DNA of 64,000 nucleotides from an uncultured Flavobacteriaceae bacterium. GTDB taxonomy: Bacteria; Bacteroidota; Bacteroidia; Flavobacteriales; Flavobacteriaceae. This document shows positions 56,882 through 64,000 of the stretch, in pieces. Within the stretch, counting starts at the first letter, position 1. Each line of letters starts with the position of its first letter. The notes under the pieces are model-generated. The model worked only from the letters and a program-made list of their open reading frames with translations. It ran no database searches and was not told the origin of the DNA. The stretch spans positions 1-64,000 of the forward strand of contig CAJXEB010000005.1 in assembly GCA_913052585.1 (NCBI GenBank), in the 5' to 3' direction. A program made the position numbers and the translations under genes.

Positions 56882-59593
56882 TTAGACTTCTTTTTCTATA
56901 AAAGGTATTTCTTTATTGCAAATTTCAAGGATTAATTTCTTTAGCTCTTTTGTATAGTCATTTAGAATTTCAGTATTAATATTGGTCTGTTTAGGTTTTC
57001 CTTTTATTGCAAATTTCATAAAACCATTTTTTAATCTTTTAAATGATATAATACCTGCTTCAGCATTTTTAAATGGTTTATTTTTATTAATCATTAATGA
57101 ATAAGCAAGAACTTGAATTATTTTACTGAATTTATAATCTGAATTTACAAGCTCCCAATTGTGTATTTCTAAATTTGAAGGTTCCACGATTCCTGTTTTG
57201 TAATCTATAATTCTAAGTGTTCCGTTAAACTCATCAACCCGATCTACTTTTCCATGAATATTAACTGGAAAATTCAATTCGGGAATTGGTATAGAAACGG
57301 AAAGATTACTTTCAATACTAATTATTTTAATTTTATTTCCTTTTTTAATTTCTGTAATTTCAAAATTGATAAAATTTAACACAAAATGCTTAGCAACTTC
57401 AAATATGATGAGATTTTTCCCTTTTTTATAGTCTCCTCCTTTAAATGATTTTTGAAATTGTTCTTCAATTTCTAAATCAATTTTAAGCTTCATTTTATTT
57501 AAATCCTCTACTAATACTATTTGACCTTCCAAAGGCTTATAAAAAGCCTCTAGGGCATCATGAACGATTGTTCCTAATGTATTTGCAGCAACTGTCTCTT
57601 CTACTTTTTCAAATTCTTTTACTCCTAATATTTTTTGATAATAAAAATCTATTGGATTTCGAATATAAGATGTTAAAGCAGATGGAGAAAAACCATTTTT
57701 GGCAATTTCTTGAAGCCTCTCCATGACTTCATTTGTTTTTATTACGCTTTTCTTCTGAGCTTCAAAAATTGTAATAATTGGGCTTATTATTTCTTTAGTT
57801 TGAAAGTGATTTGGATTTTGATCAATTTCTAATTGTGTTATAAATCTACTTTTTTCTCCTGTACTTAATCCGTCAGAAAAGTTATTATATAATAACGTTA
57901 TATTTTGTGCTCTGTGCAATAATCTATAAAAATGATAGGTATAAATGGCATCCTTTTCTGTGTAAGTCGGGAGGTTGTATTCTTTTTTTAAATCGTAAGT
58001 AATAAATGAATTATTTGATTTTCCGGAAGGCAAAACACCTTCATTAACAGAGATCATTATAATATTTTTAAAATCGAGGACTCTCGTTTCTAAAACACCC
58101 ATTATTTGCAATCCATTATAAGCATCTCCCTGGTAATCTAATGTTGTAGTTGCTACTATTTCAGTAAATAATTTCTGAACCGTTTTAATGCTATTAAAGT
58201 ATTCAAATTTGTTATTTAAAGATTCAATTTTAAGGAACGCTGCATAAACTTGGTAAAATGTAACTCGCTCGATAATAGTTGTTTCTGCAGTTTTTAATTG
58301 AAGAAGTAATTTCAAGCACAATTTAATAGCAACTGAGCTATTGTCTTTCCGGTCTTTAAAAAGCAATGATACTATTTCAGCATCTTTTGAACTTGATAAC
58401 TCTAAAAGGACTGGAAATGATACATAAGTTAAATTGTTTTTTGTAATGCGCTCTACTAATTGAGCTGAATCTGGATATAACTTTGAAACTATGGGATGGT
58501 TTAAAATAGCAATAACCTCTTTATAATGAAACCTATTATTAGAGGTATCATGTACTATTAATAACTTGCTAAAAAACACACTAATGGGGAATGTTTTTAA
58601 AGTAACTCCCATTGTAATATTTATTTTTTTTACATTATTTGGAAGCGATTGCAATAAAGGGTTTAATAAGTTTTCGTCAGCAAGAACTACGGCTGTATTT
58701 TTTAATTCTTGATCACTTAATTTTGAAAGTAATTCGCCTACATATTTTACTTGACTAATATTTTTTTGAGCTTCTATAAAACGGAAGTTCTTTTCTGTGT
58801 TAAAATTATTTGAAATGAATTTAGCTTGATGTGTTTTATAGTAATTCCATTCAGAAAAATATTTTCTTAAAAAATAAGAAGCACTATGAGATTTGTTTGT
58901 GAAAAAATGTTCATCAACATCCCAATACACTTCTGCATTACTATCTTCGAGTAATGCTTGAATTATTGTTTGTTCTGCATTATTCAAAGCATTAAACCCT
59001 ATAAAAACATGTGGGGTGTCCTTTTTCGTGATTTTATAATGCTCTATGTTTTCAGCAGCTTCTCGATAAACGATTCCTTGGTATCCAACATTGTTCTTTA
59101 AAAGAGTTTCTTTTAAAGTTTCATAAAAACTAGACAAACTATTCCAAAATTTTAAATAGTTTTCAATTAATTCTGTTTTTTCGTGTTGTACATACCAATA
59201 ATTAATATCCTGAATATTACTTAGGTAATTAAAAAATGGTTTTGTTGGGATTAGATAACGATCAATTTCATTAAAATCGTTTAATAATGTATTTGCCCAT
59301 GTTGCATATACATCAAAGCTATCTTTCTCTTGATTGGGAGAGGTTTTTAAATAAACTTTATAGCTTTCAAAAAGTAATTCAGTACTGTCAATAATTTTTA
59401 AACTAGAAACCTCTTCTATAAATTCCTCTATGCTTATAATTTTTGGCGCAAAAATTGTTTTTGGGTTATTGGATTTTAAGTAGTTTAATAAAAATCCACA
59501 AGCTCTTTTACTTGGAAGAATAATGGTAAGCTTAGAAATATCTTGGTAATCTTCTTTTATTTTTATAAGTGTTTCTTCTAGAAATGTAATCAT
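56882..59593 (-). CDS. AddB-like PD-(D/E)XK nuclease family protein
   Basis: LPSKRACGFLLNYL; GTIVHDALEAFYK; HGKVDRVDEFNGTLRIIDYKTG nuclease motif. Confidence 0.88.
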   Translation of the reverse strand: MITFLEETLIKIKEDYQDISKLTIILPSKRACGFLLNYLKSNNPKTIFAPKIISIEEFIEEVSSLKIIDSTELLFESYKVYLKTSPNQEKDSFDVYATWANTLLNDFNEIDRYLIPTKPFFNYLSNIQDINYWYVQHEKTELIENYLKFWNSLSSFYETLKETLLKNNVGYQGIVYREAAENIEHYKITKKDTPHVFIGFNALNNAEQTIIQALLEDSNAEVYWDVDEHFFTNKSHSASYFLRKYFSEWNYYKTHQAKFISNNFNTEKNFRFIEAQKNISQVKYVGELLSKLSDQELKNTAVVLADENLLNPLLQSLPNNVKKINITMGVTLKTFPISVFFSKLLIVHDTSNNRFHYKEVIAILNHPIVSKLYPDSAQLVERITKNNLTYVSFPVLLELSSSKDAEIVSLLFKDRKDNSSVAIKLCLKLLLQLKTAETTIIERVTFYQVYAAFLKIESLNNKFEYFNSIKTVQKLFTEIVATTTLDYQGDAYNGLQIMGVLETRVLDFKNIIMISVNEGVLPSGKSNNSFITYDLKKEYNLPTYTEKDAIYTYHFYRLLHRAQNITLLYNNFSDGLSTGEKSRFITQLEIDQNPNHFQTKEIISPIITIFEAQKKSVIKTNEVMERLQEIAKNGFSPSALTSYIRNPIDFYYQKILGVKEFEKVEETVAANTLGTIVHDALEAFYKPLEGQIVLVEDLNKMKLKIDLEIEEQFQKSFKGGDYKKGKNLIIFEVAKHFVLNFINFEITEIKKGNKIKIISIESNLSVSIPIPELNFPVNIHGKVDRVDEFNGTLRIIDYKTGIVEPSNLEIHNWELVNSDYKFSKIIQVLAYSLMINKNKPFKNAEAGIISFKRLKNGFMKFAIKGKPKQTNINTEILNDYTKELKKLILEICNKEIPFIEKEV

Positions 59594-59605
59594 CCTATAA
59601 AAATA

Positions 59606-59636
59606 AAAAACGTCCCGATAATATCGGGACGTTTTT
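59606..59636. terminator. bidirectional-looking intrinsic terminator
   Basis: AAAAACGTCCCGAT-AAT-ATCGGGACGTTTTT. Confidence 0.85.
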
Positions 59637-59664
59637 AATAAAATATTATATTTATTTTATAATA

Positions 59665-61050
59665 CTAATTTTTGCTTAGGCTAATCTCAACTCTACGATT
59701 ATTAGCTCTTCCATCTCTAGTGTTATTAGAATCAAGAGGTCTTTCTTCTCCAAATCCTATATATTCTAATCTACTTGAAGCAATACCATTATCAATTAAG
59801 TAATCCGTAACTGAGCTTGCTCTACTTTGAGATAATTTTTGGTTTAGTTCATCACTACCAACATTATCCGCATGACCTTCAACTAAGAATCTTGCATTCG
59901 GATATTCTTTCATAATACCAATGATATCATTTAATACACTTGCAGATTGTTCTTTTATAGAAGATTTACCTGTGTCGAATAAGATAGTTTTAGCATAAGC
60001 ATTTAATGCTTTTCTTACTCCTTCAGTTACTTCAGGACAACCATCGTTAGCAACAGTTCCTGGAAGGTCTGGACATAAATCATCTTTATCTGGTACACTA
60101 TCACTGTCTCTATCTGGCCAAGGACATCCATTGTTAGCTTTAGGACCAGCTACAGTAGGACATTCATCTTCATTATCTGGTACACCATCACCGTCAGTGT
60201 CAGGACAACCGTTATATTCAGCTAAACCTGGAGTATTAGGACAAGTATCTAAATGATCAGGGATTCCGTCTCCATCAGTATCAGGACATCCGTTAAATTC
60301 TGGTAAACCAGGTGTGTTAGGACATTCATCAGTTCTGTCTTCAATTCCATCACCATCACTATCAGGACAACCATTAAATTCTGGTAAACCAGCAGTTTCA
60401 GGACATTCATCCTCGTAATCGTATACTCCGTCACCATCAGTATCTTTTCCACCAAATTTAAACTTTATACCAGCAGTATGTTGGAAGTGTGTTGCACCGT
60501 AATTATCTTCAAATGCATGCTTATAAGTTGATTGGAATGTTAATGCTAAGTTTTCAGCAACCCAAAAATCAACACCTAATAATGCATTAGCGGTTCCAAA
60601 ACCAATATTATCAATCCAAGTATAACCACCACCTATACCAAGGTAAGGAGCAAACCAACTGTCATTTAATAATTCTCTAAAACTATATTTGATTTCTCCA
60701 TCTACACCAATGTAAGCTAAATTATCAGCTGCAGAATCACCTACTTTTGTGATTTTGTTAAAAGATCCACCTGCAACAAAAGTAAATCCGCTACCGATAT
60801 ATCTTCCAATTTTAACTTCAGAAATTGTTGGAACCATATTCCAATGATCATTTGCATTAAAGTATTCTGTAAAAATACCTCCTTTAGTTACAGCAGGAAA
60901 TTTTCCATCGTCTGTGTTTTCAATTGGGAAAAAATCTACTGCGTTTACACCAAGTTCAATAGACCAAGGATTGTTTTTATCCTGTGCATTAGTTACGCCC
61001 ACTCCTACTATAAAGAGTACAGCTACTAATAAAATTTTTAGATGTTTCAT
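59665..61050 (-). CDS. OmpA family outer-membrane protein with TSP3-type calcium-binding repeats
   Basis: Barrel N-terminus; [15 protein letters not shown] repeats of 27 aa; C-terminal [13 protein letters not shown]...[25 protein letters not shown]. Confidence 0.95.
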   Translation of the reverse strand: MKHLKILLVAVLFIVGVGVTNAQDKNNPWSIELGVNAVDFFPIENTDDGKFPAVTKGGIFTEYFNANDHWNMVPTISEVKIGRYIGSGFTFVAGGSFNKITKVGDSAADNLAYIGVDGEIKYSFRELLNDSWFAPYLGIGGGYTWIDNIGFGTANALLGVDFWVAENLALTFQSTYKHAFEDNYGATHFQHTAGIKFKFGGKDTDGDGVYDYEDECPETAGLPEFNGCPDSDGDGIEDRTDECPNTPGLPEFNGCPDTDGDGIPDHLDTCPNTPGLAEYNGCPDTDGDGVPDNEDECPTVAGPKANNGCPWPDRDSDSVPDKDDLCPDLPGTVANDGCPEVTEGVRKALNAYAKTILFDTGKSSIKEQSASVLNDIIGIMKEYPNARFLVEGHADNVGSDELNQKLSQSRASSVTDYLIDNGIASSRLEYIGFGEERPLDSNNTRDGRANNRRVEISLSKN

Positions 61051-61178
61051 ATTCGATTGTTTAATTTTTAAGTGTTATTATTGGCAAAAGTAAGTTGTTA
61101 AAATTTATTAACAAAAATAAATCTATTAAATTTTTAAGATAATGCTTGTTTTTATTGCTGAAATAAAGCTTTTCTTCG

Positions 61179-62372
61179 TTAAATTACGTTTAATTTTTGA
61201 CCAATTTTAACAAATGCAGCTATTGCTTTATCTAAATGCTCTTTTGTATGGGCTGCAGACAATTGTACTCTAATTCTTGCCTTGTCTCTTGGTACTACGG
61301 GAAAAAAGAAGCCAATTACATAGATTCCTTCTTCTAATAATAGGTTAGCCATAGTTTGTGAAAGCTTTGCATCATAAAGCATTACAGGAACAATTGCAGA
61401 ATCTCCATCAACAATATCAAAACCTGCTTTTTTCATGCTTTTTTTAAAGTAATTAGTGTTTTCTTCCAGTTTATCTCTTAAGGTGGTGTCATTTGATAGC
61501 ATTTCAAATACCTTAATAGATGCACCTACAATTGCAGGAGCTAAAGAGTTTGAAAACAAATAAGGTCTTGAACGTTGTCTTAATATTTCAATTATTTCTT
61601 TTTTTCCAGTAGTATATCCACCCATAGCACCTCCTAAAGCTTTACCTAAAGTGCCTGTTATAATATCAATTCTATTTAAAACGCCTTTTTCTTCAAGAGT
61701 TCCTCTACCTGTTTTTCCTATAAATCCTGTTGCATGACATTCATCAATCATTACTAATGCGTCATATTTATCTGCTAGATCACAAATTGTATCTAATGAC
61801 GCAACAGTTCCATCCATAGAAAAAACACCATCTGTAACTATTATTTTAAATCGCGCGCCATTTTCGTTAGCGGCTATTAATTGATTTTCTAAATCTGCCA
61901 TATCACTATTGTTATAACGATATCTTGCTGCTTTACATAATCTAACTCCGTCTATTATAGAGGCATGATTTAAAGAATCTGATATAATAGCATCTTCTTT
62001 TGTTAATAAAGGTTCGAAAACTCCTCCGTTTGCATCAAAAGCGGCAGCATATAAAATAGTGTCTTCTGTTTGGTAAAAATCTGCTATTTTTTGTTCTAAT
62101 TCTTTGTGAATATCCTGAGTTCCACAAATAAACCGCACCGAAGACATTCCAAATCCATGGGAATCCATAGCATCTTTTGCTGCTTGAATAACTTCTGGAT
62201 TATCTGAAAGTCCTAAATAATTGTTGGAGCAAAAATTAATCACTTCTTCACCTGTAGAAATATTAATAACTGCACCTTGTGGTGAAGTAATTATTCTTTC
62301 TGTTTTATAAAGACCGTTGTCTTTTATTTCTTGAATTTCTTTTGAAAGATGTTCTTTAATATTACCGTACAT
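61179..62372 (-). CDS. kbl: glycine C-acetyltransferase (2-amino-3-ketobutyrate CoA ligase)
   Basis: [57 protein letters not shown]-binding region. Confidence 0.93.
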   Translation of the reverse strand: MYGNIKEHLSKEIQEIKDNGLYKTERIITSPQGAVINISTGEEVINFCSNNYLGLSDNPEVIQAAKDAMDSHGFGMSSVRFICGTQDIHKELEQKIADFYQTEDTILYAAAFDANGGVFEPLLTKEDAIISDSLNHASIIDGVRLCKAARYRYNNSDMADLENQLIAANENGARFKIIVTDGVFSMDGTVASLDTICDLADKYDALVMIDECHATGFIGKTGRGTLEEKGVLNRIDIITGTLGKALGGAMGGYTTGKKEIIEILRQRSRPYLFSNSLAPAIVGASIKVFEMLSNDTTLRDKLEENTNYFKKSMKKAGFDIVDGDSAIVPVMLYDAKLSQTMANLLLEEGIYVIGFFFPVVPRDKARIRVQLSAAHTKEHLDKAIAAFVKIGQKLNVI

Positions 62373-62396
62373 AATTTTTATTTTGAGACACCAAAA

Positions 62397-64000
62397 TTAA
62401 ACTTTTTTTAGTGTAATTCCTTCTGTTGAACAATAGATTACTATTTTTTCTGAAATAGGATACCCCATTTCTATTAAAGCCGATCCATAACTATTTATCT
62501 GACTCTCATGCTTATGATGATATACTCCAGTCTTATAATCTATTACAGTTATAGAACCAGATTTATTTATGTTTAAACGATCTGGAATTAAAACATTACC
62601 TTTAGTCGTTATTATTTTTCTTTCCACTTGCACTTTATCTGTAGTATTGAAAAAACAATTTAATTCTTTATGGTTTACGATTCCATTTAATATATTTTTC
62701 AAATAATTCTTTTCTTCTGAAATTAAATCAAGATGATTTTTTATTTCTTCTAAAACAATTGGCAAATCTTTTTCATAAATAATATTTTCCATAAACTCGT
62801 GTACTAAAGTACCTGAATCTATTGCCTTTTCTGCATCTGAACCCCAGATAAAAGCGTTTTTTGTTACAATATTTAAATCATGTTCTTCGGGAGGTGTTGA
62901 TATATATATAGGTGAATTGGTTTTTTGTTGAGATACCTTTTGTTTTGAATTGGTTTTTTGTGACTCTCCAAATTCATAAACCATCTTCTCGTCATCCCAA
63001 CTATTGTTGTGTTTTAAAAACTCTCCAAAAAACTGATTGTAGGTTTTTATTTCGTTATTATTAATTGCTGTTGGTTTATTTGCAAAAACATATAATTGAA
63101 CTTCAGCCCTTGTTAAAGTAACATACAATAAATTTAGATTGTCAAGTTCTAGGGTATTCCGTCTTTTTTGATAAATTTCTTTTCCAACTTCATCGTATTC
63201 TTGAACGTTATTATTAAAATTTACAAGAGATTCTTTAAATTCAAACTCTTCTTCATTTAATGGGTACCATGATTTAGGTTCAATCTCGTTATAAATAGCA
63301 AGGTCTGCATACGGAAATATAACCACAGGAAACTCCAACCCTTTTGCTCTATGTATCGTCATTAATTGTACTCCATTAATTTCTTCACTAATTGGAATAC
63401 TAGTTTTTTCTTTTTGAGCCTCCCATTCTTCTAGAAACGCGAGTTTATTGGAATTTGGTTTTATACTAAAGTCAAAAACCAGGTCCATTAATCCAAATAA
63501 ATAGCCGTCTGCATTTTGTGATAATTTAAATTTTCTGATAACATATTCAAAACTTTCATAAAGAGGTTTTAATTGCATCTCTTCAAAATTGAAATCTAAT
63601 TCGGATTTTAAATAATTTAAAAAATATTCTTTATTTTTTAATGATTTGAAATATGTATGCTTTTCTTCAGAAATTAATAAATGATCGTATAAAAATTCTA
63701 AAAAGTTAATTTTTATTTCTTCATTATTTAAATATAAACTTAACGTTAAGCAGTTAATTAAAAAAAGTACGATAGGTGAATGTTGCAATAATAGTGTTTC
63801 TGAAGACACTACAGTTATTCCTTTTTCTTGAAGAAAACTTCCTAGTAAAATACCATCTGCTTTTTTACGAGTAAGAATACAAATATCCTTTTCTTGAAAA
63901 TCCTCTTCTAATAAATTTAGGATGGATTTATATACTTTATCTGAATAAAGTTTATTTGATTCTTCCTTGTTTTTAAAATCCAAAAATTCAAGTTTTACAT
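62397..64000 (-). CDS. AddA-like UvrD helicase/PD-(D/E)XK nuclease, N-terminal part beyond window end
   Basis: GVQLMTIHRAKGLEFPVVIFPY, LNLLYVTLTRAEVQLYV helicase motifs, VIDYKTG nuclease motif; frame open to base 64000 (VKLEFLDFKNKEESN...). Confidence 0.87.
   Translation of the reverse strand, partial: VKLEFLDFKNKEESNKLYSDKVYKSILNLLEEDFQEKDICILTRKKADGILLGSFLQEKGITVVSSETLLLQHSPIVLFLINCLTLSLYLNNEEIKINFLEFLYDHLLISEEKHTYFKSLKNKEYFLNYLKSELDFNFEEMQLKPLYESFEYVIRKFKLSQNADGYLFGLMDLVFDFSIKPNSNKLAFLEEWEAQKEKTSIPISEEINGVQLMTIHRAKGLEFPVVIFPYADLAIYNEIEPKSWYPLNEEEFEFKESLVNFNNNVQEYDEVGKEIYQKRRNTLELDNLNLLYVTLTRAEVQLYVFANKPTAINNNEIKTYNQFFGEFLKHNNSWDDEKMVYEFGESQKTNSKQKVSQQKTNSPIYISTPPEEHDLNIVTKNAFIWGSDAEKAIDSGTLVHEFMENIIYEKDLPIVLEEIKNHLDLISEEKNYLKNILNGIVNHKELNCFFNTTDKVQVERKIITTKGNVLIPDRLNINKSGSITVIDYKTGVYHHKHESQINSYGSALIEMGYPISEKIVIYCSTEGITLKKV

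Noticed and set aside
60100-60450. Near-identical DNA repeats in ompA
   Set aside because: Explained by 27-aa (81-bp) TSP3 calcium-binding repeats, ordinary for this family.

Overview
This window is a low-GC Bacteroidota chromosome segment, most likely Flavobacteriaceae: it has T9SS C-terminal sorting domains, GldH, TAnnTTTG-type promoters and a CCDC81-HU/SPOR protein. It is mostly housekeeping: lspA, ileS, rseP, feoAB, dprA, trpS, plsC, an ECF sigma factor with a barrel-type partner, recA, ricT-gldH-PBP1A, CoA-transferase A/B, a fused oligopeptide ABC ATPase, a secreted M4 protease, lpxH, queD, MATE, AddB/AddA-like nucleases, ompA and kbl. There are two tRNAs, Asn-GTT and Ala-GGC. I saw no CRISPR array, IS element, prophage or rRNA. 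The most interesting region is a metal-homeostasis block at about 17.9-28.8 kb. It holds feoA-feoB plus a small Cys-rich partner, a metal ABC transporter whose two permeases carry His-rich winged-helix-like C-terminal extensions, a TonB-dependent receptor, and a divergent DtxR/MntR-type regulator. A perfect inverted repeat (GTTAGA-N4-TCTAAC) sits exactly between the -33 and -7 elements of the receptor promoter. The block also contains decayed relics absent from the ORF track: a frameshifted ZIP-family transporter, and one apparent outer-membrane transporter gene split into two complementary fragments either side of the receptor-regulator pair. Other disrupted or small ORFs are reported separately. 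All family calls are by eye; no database search was run.
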